DNA of 64,000 nucleotides, from NCBI GenBank assembly GCA_016802295.1, contig JAESIW010000115.1, positions 1,036,892 through 1,100,891 on the forward strand, read 5' to 3'. This document shows positions 12,265 to 25,505 of the stretch, piece by piece. This DNA comes from Brachionus rotundiformis (taxonomy: Eukaryota; Rotifera; Eurotatoria; Ploima; Brachionidae). The notes beneath the pieces were generated by a model. The model was not told where the DNA came from, made no database searches, and was given only the letters and a program-made list of their open reading frames with translations. The first letter of the stretch is position 1; each line of letters begins with the position of its first letter. A program made the translations under genes and the position numbers.

Positions 12265-15200
12265 TTAGCTTTTTTTCAACTTTTTGCTTCCTTTTTTAGC
12301 TCCTTTTTGAACAGCGCGGACAACACCTTTGAATTCACCTTGTAATTTGGCCTTTTTCCTTCTATTCAACTTAGCAGGGTTAAATGGAATATAAGCAAAA
12401 GGATCAGGTTTGTTTTTGAGCTTGACATCTCCACCAGCTTTCTGGAAAAAAAAAATTTTAGTAAAAAAATTAAAAAAATCTTTATCATTTACTCTTGCTC
12501 TATATTCTGATCCGTAATCAGAAATTTTGACAGATCTATCAGTTTTACGATGAATACCTTTACCACCAGATTTATACGAAAATTTTGACCTTTCATCTTC
12601 CATATCCGAGTCATCATCATCTCCAATCATTCTTTTTTTATTAGACTTTTTACTAAGAGCGGCTGATTTTTTGCTTAGGGAAAGAGTATCCATCATTTCT
12701 TCCAATTCATCAGGTTTTTTATTTTTTTTCAGTTTGATCTTACCATCATCAAGATCAGAATCGTCTTCGTCTGAATCATCTATGATCAATTTTCCATCAG
12801 TACTCATCTTAAATCCGCGGTTTTTAGATTTAGTTTCCCGTTCCTTCTTCTTCTCGATTTCTTGTTTGGTCAAAGGCTTAGAAGACAAGACACGTTTTAT
12901 TGCCATGGGGTCTAGCAAATCAAGCGGATCATCATCATCATTTTCTTGAAGCCATGCCATCGCATTTTTGTCTTCCTTAGCACGAGATTTCTTCTCAGCT
13001 CGCTTGACTGATTTATTAGTTTTGTTTGTCTTGGCTGATTTTGCAGATTTATTATCTTCCATATTCTTTTCATCCTCCGAGTCAGACTCTTTGAGCAAAT
13101 CTTCAATTTCGTTGATGTTGGTTCCCATAGTTTTATGAGTATTTGTAGTGTAAATAGACACCAAATCAAGTTGGCCAGGTTTATCGCCTTTTTTGGAAGC
13201 TTTCTCGTCTTCCAATCTCTTCTTTTTTTCTTTGTCAATCATTTTTTTCAAATTGGACAGCAAGTTTTCTAGACCATGCTTAACTGCGCCAGCCAAATGT
13301 ACCACTCGCACTTTTTCTTCCATTTCCATGTCAGAATGCTTCGTTTTATTCTCATATTTAAATATTTTCTCATGCAGAATTTCATAGCTGAATTTTTTCA
13401 TCAATTTCTTTAAAGTTAATTTTACCAAAGTCTTGATACGCTGAGATTTGTTGATCGGAGCTAGTCCGCTAAAATGATTAATTGAATGCTTGTTGTCTGG
13501 TTCAGTGTTGGCTCGTTTCTCATGCAAATGATGAATTGAATCGCAAATTTGATCCAAATATTGTCCAAGAGTTGGTGCTTGAAATGCCGAACACATTATT
13601 TTTAATAAATTAAGACTAGCCAAAACTGTTTCTTTGTTTTCTGAACGAATCAACAGACATGATGTGTCTATCAAGTCTTTGATCAAATTTCCGGATATGT
13701 TTTCTAAAAAATTGTATTTAAATTTATTATTAAAAATTCAATTAATAAAAATCTTTAGGAGAATATTTATTTAAGGCTTAAAATATTTTCTCATTTATCT
13801 TTTAATTTTTTAATATTCTTTGTATTATCTTGATGGAGATTAAAAAAAATTTATTAAAGATAATTCATTATTCCATAACTAAAGATTTTTTTTTCCTAAA
13901 ATAATTCATAAATTTATAAAAAAAATATTGAAAAAATTAGCCTGATATAAATTTTAAATACCTCTAAATTCAAAAGTAAGTGATGACAAAGCAAGACAAG
14001 TACACGAAATCATGTTTGCTGACCCGGCTAAACCAACCATGACCAAGTGGAAAAATTCATTTAAAGAATCTTAGAAAAAATTTTATATAAAAAATATCTT
14101 CAAAATTTCTAAGAACCAAAATTACCAGTCTCGGTAATCGGTGGTTTAGACTCTAGGCCAAGTTTTTGCCAAAACTTGAGCATCGAATTTAATAAATGAA
14201 AGGCTGCTTCTCTCGATTTGTGATTTATTTCTCTAATTGATAAAATAATCTCAGGTAAAACCTGCTTTAGGAAAAGTTTTTCTTCAGGTCTTTGAACATA
14301 ATCAAGCAGATCAATCATACATTTTAAACGTGGTACTTTAGCCGCTGAATTGCACTCGCCAAGCGAACGAACAAATGTATTACCAAAAGTTTCAAATTGA
14401 TTTTGAACAAACTTGAATATGCTTTCGTTTTTTTTCTCACTCGATGGTTTACCACTAGCCAAAAGAGAATCCAAAATTTTATAGAATTTTTTTTGAGTAG
14501 TTTTATCGACTTGTTTGTCACCAATTGCTTGAATGCACATGTCAAAAATGGTTTGAACATTCTGAGTGTTGGAATACTTGACTAAAATAGCCATAAGGTC
14601 CAGAAAACTGTGCTTAGCAAACAAAAATGGCTCAGCTTGCAGACTCTCAATAGATTGTTTGTTAAAAACTTGTTTATTAAAATCAAATGTCACTTTGGAT
14701 TTTGTCTCTGATTGATTGTTATTCAAGTCTTTATTTTTTAAAGACTCTTCATGATTTTTTGATTGAATTTCATAATTTTTAATTGCTTGAACCAAATAAC
14801 TATTAACTAGCTCATTATCAGTTATTTTTAGGTAATATCTGATAGTATCTATAAGAGATTGTCTTGAAGGATCTTTATCAAGCCGTATTTCAGTAGTGTA
14901 AATGTTAAACATTATTGGTAAATAATTTTTGGCATATTTAGCCATCAAGGCTTGATTCGGCTCAGTATTTCGTATTATAGCTGTACGTAGTGCTTGCAGA
15001 ATATAAGATCTTAGGTCAACACACTTTTCTAAAATTTCTCCCAATGTTTTGGCAATATTTTTAAATGAGGTATCAAAATCTGGTGCAAAATCACAAAAAC
15101 CCGGAAGTAAAGCCCAAAGCTGATGCTGGAGTGTGTCGAAAATTTTTGCTTCTATTAGTTTGTTATTCTTTTTGGCTGTTTCGAACCGAGTTCTTATTTT

Positions 15201-17301
15201 TTTGGCAAGGGGTAGTATATAGCTGGTAAAAAATGAAAACTCTGTTCGTTCTATATAATCTTTGAGTAAAGGAAGCATCCAACTTCTTGGATATTCAAAG
15301 CTGGTTCTAAATAAATTATTTTCTCTTAATTTTTTAAATCAAAATCTTAGTTTTCTTACTCTTCACCAGTTATCTTCAAGTCAATTGAATCGATCACTAA
15401 TTTTGGTCCATAAGTCTGTATAGCTTTGCCAATGGCAATATCGGCTTCCTTTTTAAAGTCAAATTGTTCGCTTTCTCTCAAATTTGCCAAAGAGGTTAGG
15501 CATTTTTCTACAATTGGAAAAGTTTCCCTATGCTTGAAACAAGTAAACACACTGGCAAGAATTTTCATCACAAAAATCCAGCTCATGTGATACTGATAGC
15601 TTAGACCTGATTCAACATGGGAAAAAATTTTGTGTAACAAAGATTTGGTCAAATCGCTTTGCTTTTTCATGTCTTCAACAAATAAATCAATATTGGTTTG
15701 AACGCATTGTTCTAATATGCTACACAGACAATTGGTAACAACAACATGCACCTTTTTGTTATGGGACGAACTTAATATTGACATGAAATTTTGGAATATT
15801 TTTGGCAAATGGCTCAAACAGAGAGCTTTATTCAAGCGATTCAGAGATTTTATTGCAGTTTCCATTACTGCCAACCAGCCAATTATTTGCTGTGGATCGT
15901 TTTCACTTGGTTCAAAGTCATAAAAAGCCTTTTTAATTTTAATTAATCCTTTCTAAATTTTTAATAAAAAAATCCTACATTTATCATTTGAGCATTTAGA
16001 TCAAAATTTAAAAAATTAACTTGACTTGTAAATAATTGATAAAAAATTTGGTAACAATTTGAAATGATCATCTTCAATGTTTTAATTAGAAAATTAATTA
16101 GTAATGTTTAATTTTTTTTAATTTACCAAATCTTTAGTTATCATAAGTCCAAATAGGCATTCACCTATTGTTTTAAGCTGTTTTAAATCAAAATGATGTA
16201 TTGTGTACCTAAATAGATTAAGTATATTGAGAACTATCTGATTTGCATCCAAATTTTTGGTTGTCTTGTTTGCTTTGGCAACCTCAGACTCCTCGTTTGC
16301 TGTTTTTATAACAGTGAGACAATATTCAGTAGTCAAAGACCCAATATAGCTATAAACATCTTTTGAATCTGTTGAACTAAAACTAGTCATTATCAAGCGA
16401 ACTGCTTCTTGACCACATTTTCGAATTTTTGCCTTATCATGAGTCACAAAGCTCAAAATTTGAAGATAACATTTCACTGTTTGGTCACTGTCCCATGCTT
16501 TTTGATCCTGACTCTTAAGCAACCAACATAAACACATCAAACACTAAAAAAATAGAATTATTGCACAATTATTATTTTTTAAATAATTTTTTTTATTTTA
16601 CAGATTTTATAAGTGTAACATTGTTGGCTTGAGTGCCATATTTATCAAGCTTGTTCACAAACGAATTCATTAGATCGAAATATTTTGCCCTGAGAACATT
16701 TTGTGGCACTCTTAAAACATTGTATTTGAAAATGTCCTGTATCTCAAATAAACTTACTTTTTGATAGATAGAGCTATTAGATACAAAAAAGCAGCAGTTG
16801 AATCTTCATTGTTATCCACCGACTCCATTCCTGTCATCTGAAAAATTTAAATTGAATATTTTGACTAAAATTTGTTTTTAATTAGCTGACCAGTGCAGCG
16901 AGATACTCAGTTTCACTCTCTTTTCCATCATTTTCCTTTATCACTTCCGTCACTGCTGCAAGAACAGCCAGAATTTCTTTATGTAATGCTGAATTTGATC
17001 GCCAATATCGATGAACACGATTAAATGTTGCATTGGTGCAGTCGGACCAATTAGAGGCCCATGATCTAAAGGTATCGACAGAATCAGCATCTGAAATTAT
17101 GCTTTTATTGTCAAAGTTATCATTTTGGATTGACATTGAATCAAGTTGGGCCAGGGCTTTTTCAGTAAGCTGACTTGGAACTGTCGAACCCTGACCAAAA
17201 TTGAAAAAATTGCGACTATTCTTGGCAATATCTCGATATTTTTTGGTTTCTGGATTTGAGCTACTGCTCTGTCCTTTCTTCCATCGTTTACCTTTAACCA
17301 T
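12265..17301 (-). CDS. RRP12: RRP12-like ribosome biogenesis protein
   Basis: HEAT-repeat protein needed for export and maturation of ribosomal subunits. Exons in coding order: 17301-16891, 16837-16758, 16710-16602, 16543-16127, 15952-15360, 15306-14126, 14069-13962, 13703-12493, 12441-12265; phases fit throughout and give about 1428 residues, near the size of animal RRP12. The start at 17301 gives MVKGKRWKKGQSSSSNPETK. Family signatures are HRYWRSNSALHKEILAVLAA (exon 1), LSIKKVPQNVL across the exon 2/3 join, and SPR-W-LPLLKDYI-like PRSWMLPLLKDYIERTEF (exon 6). Exon 7 has MVGLAGSANMIS. The C-terminal third is rich in acidic and lysine runs and ends in a basic tail (KGAKKGSKKLKKS), typical of nucleolar proteins. 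The seventh exon is only 108 bases, flanked by introns of about 60 and 260 bases. Confidence 0.93.
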
Positions 17302-20300
17302 TTTCTCTCTTTTACAAATCAGATAAAGTCTAAAATTTAAAAATATAAATAATTTCGGGCGCACATTTTTCCTAAACAGTACTTGATTTATTAAATTATA
17401 TTCTTGCAAACTTTTATTAAAAGATTTAAAATGCAAAAAAAACTGCAATTGTGTGTTTATTTACCTTTTATAATTTTTATATTATTTTTGCATTAAATTT
17501 AAAAAAAAACATGTGTTTGTATATAGTGATTATTTATTTTTGTCTCGCAAAAATGTTAAGAAATTTTAATAACATTTAATCTAGTTTATTTTTTGATAAT
17601 AGATAATAAACTAAGAGGTTTACTTTAGTTGTTAATTTAAATTATTAATATAGTTATTTTAAAATATCAATTCCAAGACATGCTTTTAGATATATATAAA
17701 AGATTTATTTATTTCAAAGCGATAAGTACTCTTTTAATTTTTTATTGATTTAAGTACAAAATTGTATTATTTATTAATTTTATGCAGCCTTTTAATTATT
17801 AAACATAAGATTACAAGATAGAAAGCGTTGGTTAATCAAGTTATAAAATTAATAAAGTCTATATACAAGTTTTATCAGTTGTGTTTTAAAAATAATACGA
17901 TAACAAGATAAATTATGAAATCAATTGAATTTAAAGGTTTATTTTTATTTTTGACTTTTGAAAAATTACCGTTTTTATTGATTACTTTTTATTTATTTAT
18001 ATTTATTTTAAAACAACCATTTATTATCTATTAATTTTAATTGAAAATAAAATTAAACCAGTTTTAGTACTTGAATATTTTATCTGTTATAGTTTTAGGA
18101 TAACTTTTTGAAAAAATTCCATTTATTTTTTGACTTGATTCCTGGTAAAGTAACCTAATTTTGTCCAGGTTTTTTCTTAAGATATTGGATAATCATTAAG
18201 CTTACTTATTTGATTTGAATTAAATTTAATGAACTTTTTTATTAAACCCAATTAAAAAAATTGTTCTACTGTTTATATTTTCTAGCATAATAAGATTTAT
18301 AGGTCTTGACTCAATTGTGCTTTTACGGAAGCAAAAATAACTAGACAGCAACGAATCATTTTAAAAGCATAAACAAATCAAGCATTTTATTAAATAAAAA
18401 TAAAATTATTGATTTATAAATCAGTTTTAATTGTTGAAATAATCAAGTTTTGTATAATTTTTAAAGATAATTATCGTTTTTTCACAACAAAAAGAAAAAA
18501 ATAATAATTTTTGTATAATTAAGTTTTTTCTTTCAAATAAATTTTCTCAAGCAGCTCAAATTTAATTTAATATTGGTGCAACTACTCAATTACTAGTCTA
18601 GATTTCTGCACAAACTCATTATCAGCATCAACAATTTAAAAAAATAATAAACACAAGTCGGTATTAGCCGAGGTGGAAGGCAGAAACTAATTATTAATCT
18701 AAGACTTGAGTACTTAATTAAATATATGAATCCAAATAATCGTCTTTATTTAAAGTTTGCATGCGATTTTAAAACCAATCGAACAGAAAGCTATCCAATA
18801 TAAGAACTTTTAATTCTTATCTAGGAAATTCACAACTATTTGTTATTATTAATTATTATTTGAATGTAATTTAAATTAATAAGGAATTTTATTTTTAAAA
18901 AACTCAACAAGCATTAATTTTAATCTAAATCTTTTTTGTTGTATTGTGTTAATATTATTTAATAAATTTACGTAAACTCTATTTTTATTTATTTATATAT
19001 TTTATAAGTATAATTATTTTGAGCGTAGGATTAGAAAAAAATCTTGGATTTGAGGACCAAAAATCGATTTTTTAGTTAAAAAATGTAGCCTTTTTCTAAT
19101 CAATTTTTGTATGTATTCAATTTTACTATTTAAATGATTTTATGTTGACTTAACCAACATCTTTTTATTTAAAAAATAATTTCTAATTCGTAAGCCAGGC
19201 TTATTTTAATTTGCGTAAATTGTTATTATTATTCTTTAACTTCCGAAAACATTTAAAAAAAAATTCTTATAATTTTTTTCTATAACCAAATTTGCTTTTG
19301 ATCAAATGGCTTAAGCTTACCAACTTGGTCTTTTTAACAATTAAAAATTTTGAATTTAATTAGTTTAAAGTTGAGCAATTGTTATTTCTCACAAGATAGG
19401 CATTCTATGCAAAAAATAAAAGCTAGATCCCCAAGCAGTCTAATCCGAACTCGAGAGAGAGCGAACTAATTATTAATTCTGGGTCTCAAGATTTCAATTA
19501 ACTTAATTTTCATTAGGCTTTTTCCATTCTATTTTAAAATATTTTATCTACAAAATTATAATTTTGACAATATTCCTCTCTTTCCTCTTGCCTATTTTAC
19601 AAATTGATTATTCATTATACGCCAATCTATTGTGCCCGCTTTGGCATAGACAAATGTAGCCAAATAATTATCAAATAAAATATTCACTTTTATTTTTTTT
19701 ATATATATTTTTTTCGATCGATAAGTTCTATAGGAAAAAATTGACGGAAAAAAATAGTTATATGGTTATTTGCTGTCAATGCTCTTGTTGCATGCGACAT
19801 AAATAATCATAATTTGAAATTTTAGTCTTTAATTATGATTACTGTGATCGATAGGTTGTGGAAAATTGCTGAAAATATCAGCCCTATTGCAAAAATAATA
19901 TAAATGATTTCATTTAAAACTACAAAGCAAATACTGATTTATAAAGAATTTTTTTTTATTTTTAGTTGATTACAATTCGTGACAAAATTTACTAATCAAT
20001 AAGTTAATTCAAGAGTCTAAAGTTTCTTGTTAGGGTTTTTCAGAAGGGCTTATTAGATATCAAGTCATTAGTAAAAAATATTATATCAAATATCAACTGG
20101 TCATATATTTATATGTATAATTAAAATTTGAATTGTTATCCAAATATTTATTTTATTTATTTGGAAGAATCAAAATTCCTAGAAGTTGGATTTTATTTGA
20201 AAATAATCGATAAACTTTTGAAGCAAGAGGATGTGCTTGGAAAGTAGAATTTATTTCCAACAGAAAAAGAATCAAATAATTAAGATCTAGCTGCCTTGAG

Positions 20301-20850
20301 TATAATTATCAATGATAGGATTTTTATTCATATTTTATTGAAATTTTGACATGCTATTGAAATACTTTGATTTCATTAATGCTTATTATTTTCATCAGCT
20401 TAGTCGGATTTTTTTATTCTTTAGCTGCTTACTTTCCAAAAATGGGCTGAGTAATTTTTTCAATTTAAGCATAGATAAGAGCTGTGGTCATTTCTTTGTC
20501 TCTTCTTCTTTCTACACAAAAACATACAAACTGTTATAAACCTTTATTTTTAAATGATTCGGATCTGTTAATGATCTGATGGTTCGCGGTTATAACACAA
20601 ATAATAAAGAGGTTAACTTATTAAATAGTAGTTTATTAATAAATACTATGACTTGCTCCCGCAGGAGATCATAGTATTGCACTGTAAGTTATAGACATTT
20701 AAATTGGCTGGAGTTGGTGTTGAAGTTATTGAGAAAACAACACAAAACTTAAAATATAGTTAATAGTATGTTTTAGGAATTTTTTGAAATTTGAAACCTT
20801 TTTACAAAATAAGAATTGAATTTAAATAGATTAAATTTTGTTGACTAAAA
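17302..20850. other. Long intergenic region between RRP12 and CELF
   Basis: About 3.5 kb of AT-rich sequence between divergently transcribed genes. I find no coding exon on either strand with credible composition or splice sites, and none resembling a CELF RRM1. Small GC-richer patches occur near 18655-18690 and 19425-19480. A stem-loop is at 20643-20677. It probably contains promoter and upstream regulatory sequence for both neighbours. Confidence 0.5.
20643..20677. repeat. Short perfect stem-loop
   Basis: Arms ATACTATGA (20643-20651) and TCATAGTAT (20669-20677) pair perfectly. The 17-base loop contains a further CTCC/GGAG pairing around CGCA. It sits in a GC-richer spot upstream of the CELF gene. 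Function is unknown. Confidence 0.5.
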
Positions 20851-20851
20851 A

Positions 20852-20970
20852 ATATGCGGCTTAGATGATCAACTCGATGCAGTGAAGAATAAGGATAAAA
20901 AAGCCATGGCTCAAATTTGTCTTATTAATTTGCATGAGAAAAACATTTTAAAAATAAATAAATTAATTTT
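20852..20970 (+). mobile_element. Possible Copia-type gag scrap
   Basis: One frame reads GLDDQLDAVKNKDKKAMAQI followed by CLINLHEKNI. This recalls the Copia gag region in which a WxxKDxKALAxIxLxL pattern occurs. It is only about 30 residues long and there are no other retrotransposon parts beside it, so this is a weak call. Confidence 0.25.
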
Positions 20971-21232
20971 AAATTGATTGTGAAAATGTTTTTATTAAAT
21001 AAATTTTATTCTAATAAAAGTGTCAATTTTTTTATGTTTTTTAGATATTTTTGTTTTGGTAGCTGTTTAAAAGAGGACTAAGGTGACGCGCTGCAAGCAC
21101 TAAAGGCTATTTTTTTGTATTAACCGTCGTGATCGTGTTGTGACCTTGGTTAGTATTCACACATTTTGTGTCAAATCGTTCTTGTATCCCAGGTGTTGTT
21201 GTTAGCGTTTAATTGTCATTCATTGCCCAAAA

Positions 21233-24200
21233 ATGAATCAATTGCCAGCCCAGACACAAAAAGGTAAGCTCAACTTATTTCTCTAATTTGAAATGATTCG
21301 ATCTATTCCGGCTCATCGGACCGACTAATTTAGATAGCAATCACAAAATTTATATCCTAATTGCTTTTTAATTTGATCTATAGAGAAATGCGAGTTTTGA
21401 ATCAGATAAAATTTGCCAATGTTTTTTTTTTAATTTGAAAAATGAGCTTTTATTTGAGTAAAAAAATTTAGGATTTTTTTAAGTTTAAGTTTAGTTTTAT
21501 TTTTAGATTAAAATGTGGGATAAATGGAAATAAAAAACTTTTAGATGATCAGATAAGTTCTTCTATTTTAAATGGACTTAAATCAACACAACGACACTAA
21601 AAAATTATTTAAATCTTATAAATCATTGTAGTTTTTTGTTGTCAAATGTCTCATTTGTCTTTGTCATCTTTTACATTTACCATTTACCAGACTTTGTTCT
21701 AATATTAACAGCTATATTTTTTTCCTTTTATTCTAACAAATAAAATATTTGGCGTCAAATTGTGCCATTATTTTCACTAAGCATTCCTCAATTAGAAAAA
21801 TAAACTATTAGTCTATTTAATCCAAATAATAAATATATTGATTATTTTTATTTTATTCTAATAATATAGCTTCATTCTTTTTATAGATTACCGCGTCTAT
21901 TTCTTTTTATTCTTCATATTTAAGATCAAATTTTAAGATAATTTTTAATGCTAGCGTTTATTAATATCAAATTAATATTGAAAAAAAAAGATTGACATTT
22001 TTAATTGAATACTGAATATTAATATTTATAAGAGCTTTATTTATTCAATCAATAATTTTTTTCTTAAATCTAGTTGAGACCTTACTGACAGAGAAATATC
22101 TGCTGGAGACTTTAAGCATCTCTTTTCTGGTCATTAAAAGCTTTAGTTTTTCAAGAGAATTGCAGCCTTAATAGTTTGGCACTAAGTAAAACCATATGCT
22201 CAGTTTTAAGTACACAAATCGATTAGATCTACAATTGGCACTTAGTGTTATTAAATTTTAGAATTAAAATGATTGTTGCTGCTTTATAATTGATAATATT
22301 GAGCTAAAATCTAGGATTTTGCTTGCTTCTGGGCTCGGCTAATATTCAAAATTAATTTTCCTAATTCACCTTTATATTACTTGTAGTAATCATAAAGCAA
22401 ATTATCACAATGAAATTTCAGATATATTCACATTGTGATAAGCAAGTACTTGAGATTGAGATAAGAATAGAATTTCTCTCTCTCTCTCTAGTGATCCTAA
22501 ATGAGGAAATTCTATACCCTATGCCGGTCATATATCAATTTTCATTGTTAGAGCCTTATCAATTGTTTTGGCATGGCCAGATGCCCATTAGCAGTCATAT
22601 AAAATCAATATTTATTAGTGGACATATTTCTCTTTTTATTAAATCAGAATTAATATTCGATTTGACATCTGTCTTTATCAAGACTAAATAAAATCCTGCT
22701 GGCCTTGTCACATGGACAATTATTGATTTTTTTTTATATATGAGTATTTATTATATTTTTAATTTTATTTCATTGTATTAAAGTAATAAAACAAAATATT
22801 CCGAAATACATTATTTTCTATTTCATTTCCTTTTGTATGTCATCTTATTTGCATGTTAAAATTGAGCGCGTGTTCTTGTTCATCATACAATTATTGATTT
22901 TTTTTTCGTTTTTTTTATTTTGTTGTTGTTTGATCAAACGACATAATTGTGGATTAAGTCCCACTGTTTTTAATTCTAATTAATGACTATCGATTGCCGT
23001 TGGCCGTGTTTGTGCCCGCTCACACAAAATCCTCTTGCATCCATCAGACTTAAGAGAGCATAAACGAACTATCGCTTAATTAAGTGTTTCATGTTAGTTT
23101 CAAGTATTTGTAAAGGACATTCTCAATAATGTATAAAATAAGTGGCAAAAATCAATATTTTATTATTTTCAAAATAGCTAGTCAATACTTTATGCTCGCT
23201 CTTAAACTCGAATAATTTTAAAATAATCATTATTTAGTGAATTAAGGCTTTTTAAAAGCGCTGAATAAACACTTTTTGTTTTGAATAAAGAGAATAGCTT
23301 GGCCATGATAATGATCAATCCAATAGACACTTTGAATGGACAGTATGGCGACAAGCTTTTGTGCAACTTGGACGATGCAGGTTGCGCCGACGCTTGTGCT
23401 AGCTCAGGTAAGATACAGTGCCTAGAGAAATGATTCAATTAAATAATGATTATTTTAAAATATTGACAAGTTGTAGGATTTTGAGTTTTTTGTAAATTAG
23501 GGCTAAGGATTTGATTAGATTTTACCAAAATAACTAAAAAATACAACTAGAATAAAAGATTAGGTATTAAGTTTGTCCTGAGTGTTCATCCGTCAGGCTT
23601 AGGGTTAACACAATTAGCCGGTCAAATTGAATCATTTCAGTCAATTTATAACTACAATTTTTGATTATTTTGTTTGAATAGAGGACAGAAAATTGTTTGT
23701 TGGAATGCTTAATAAGCAGATGAATGAAGAAGACGTTCGCAAGATATTCGAGCCTTATGGCATCATTGAGGAATGCACTATTTTAAGAGGGCCTAATGGA
23801 GAGAGCAAAGGTAACTAGTGCTAGGCTAGAGTTGTGATTGAACAAAAAGCTAAATATTTTATTATAAATTTCTTGAACAAGTTATAATAAAGCAGTAACA
23901 ACATAAAAAATAAAAAGAGGAGAATTAAAAAATCGATATTTAATGTGATTTATAATAAGTGCTGAAACAAATATGTGATTAATAAAAAAAACTGAAAAAA
24001 AAACTAAATGCGTTATATTCATTAATTTATTTTTGAGTAAATTATTGTTATTTCCGCTTAGAGTCAAAACAAAAATGGCTCGCCTCATCTCTTCTATCGT
24101 ATATCTCTAATTACATGTGTTGTCAAGCTATGTTTTTTTTCTGAGCCTATTGAGAGGACACGCAAGTATAAAATTAAAAATTTAGATAAATAGAGAGACT

Positions 24201-25505
24201 GGCATTGTTTTCATACTAATTTTAGATAAACTAGATCTCTCGACAGAGTCAATTTATTCTCTATTAACTTGAGTCTCTGGTGAGACAAAGACAGAGAGAG
24301 AGATTAAGAAATTTTCTGGTCATATCCTCCGGAATTGTTGCTAAAATTACTTAAATTTTGATATTAGTTTAGAAAAACAACAATAAAAACATAAATAAAT
24401 AATCTTTATATTTTTAATTTGTTTTCCTATTTATGCTATTTCTTTCGCCTATGGCGGATTCTTCCATTTTTTTCTCTTCTCTTAAAATAAATGAAATAAA
24501 TTGGTTTTAATTTAATTATTTGATTTTTTTTTAATACAATCAGGTTGTGCATTTGTCAAATACAGCACTAATTCAGAGGCTCAATCAGCTATAAATCATA
24601 TACACGGAAGTCAAACATTTGCAGTAAATAATTTTTTTTATGCCAATTAATTAACAAGAAAAGGTCAATAAGAAGAAAAAAACTAATTATAGTTAACATT
24701 TAAGGGTGCGTCAAGCAGCGTAGTGGTAAAATTTGCCGACACAGAAAAAGAGCGTCAATTGAGAAGAATGCAACAATTAACAGGACCCCTAGGACTATTG
24801 AACCCATTGATTTTGCAGCAGTTTGCCTCCTATGGCAATTACTCACAAATGTTTCAGCAACAGGCACTGATGAACGCTGCCGCTCAAGGAGCGTACATCA
24901 GCCCAGTAACTCTGGCCAATGGACAAATAACGCCGGTGAACGGCATATCCAACGGTTCGGTGACGCCGACTACCGTGAGCACCAACCAGGTGTCGGGCGC
25001 ACCGCCGACCATCCTCTCGCCCACTTTGGCCAACTTCCCTGGCGGCCAACCCAACGGAGCCGGCGAACTCTTCCCCAGCGGACTTCAGTACCCAGTCGTT
25101 TCGGCCAATGGACTAGATGCTTCCCAAATACAAACTTATATACCTCAATACGCAAGTATTGCTTATCCGACTTATCCACTCGCTCAAGCGATCATACCAA
25201 CCACTGGCACTGGACCCACTGCTCAAAAAGAAGGCCCCGAGGGCTGCAATTTGTTCATTTATCATTTGCCAAGTGATTTTGGTGACAATGAATTGGCCCA
25301 AATGTTTGTTCCTTTTGGTAATGTGATCAGCGCCAAGGTCTATGTCGACCGAGCAACCAATCAAAGCAAATGCTTCGGTTTCGTCAGCTACGATAACCCA
25401 AATTCGGCACAGGCCGCCATACAGGCCATGAATGGCTTTCAGATTGGAATGAAACGTCTTAAAGTTCAGCTAAAACGTCCCAAAGACGCTAATAAGCCAT
25501 ACTAA
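21233..25505 (+). CDS. CELF: CELF3-6 / Bruno-3-type RNA-binding protein (RRM2 and RRM3 only)
   Basis: Regulator of alternative splicing and mRNA translation that binds GU-rich RNA. Exons: 21233-21263, 23291-23407, 23682-23810, 24544-24623, 24705-25505 (385 residues; 346 without exon 2). Exons 3-5 encode RRM2, with RNP motifs KLFVGML and GCAFVKY, then the family signature VVVKFADTEKERQLRRMQQL. A linker of about 165 residues, rich in Ala, Gln, Gly, Pro, Ser and Thr, follows. The C-terminal RRM3 has LFIYHLP, KCFGFVSY and the near-invariant ending MKRLKVQLKRPKDANKPY. The family normally has RRM1 before RRM2; I find none between 17.3 and 23.7 kb. Exon 1 encodes MNQLPAQTQK. Exon 2 has phase-1 ends, so it can be skipped in frame; it also contains ATG codons and could be an alternative first exon. 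Part of the last exon (about 24920-25090) is strikingly GC-rich. Confidence 0.93.

Noticed and set aside
12671..12949. Plus-strand open frame opposite RRP12
   Set aside because: Shadow of the acidic/serine-rich RRP12 coding exon; the minus-strand gene explains it.
16682..16758. Possible 21-base intron in RRP12 between exons 2 and 3
   Set aside because: Using the next acceptor gives a 47-base intron, keeps the frame and restores the conserved KKVPQNVL motif.
16882..17448. Longer N-terminal extension of RRP12
   Set aside because: The 49 residues before the Met at 17301 are AT-rich UTR-like; family proteins begin with the Lys-rich MVKGKRWKKG type of start.
22410..22691. 93-codon plus-strand open frame in a CELF intron, considered as RRM1
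   Set aside because: No RNP motifs, AT-rich codon use and no splice sites in matching phase.
24843..25364. Overlapping antisense and alternate-frame open stretches in the CELF last exon
   Set aside because: The GC-rich patch reduces stop codons in all frames; the RRM-coding frame is clearly the real one.
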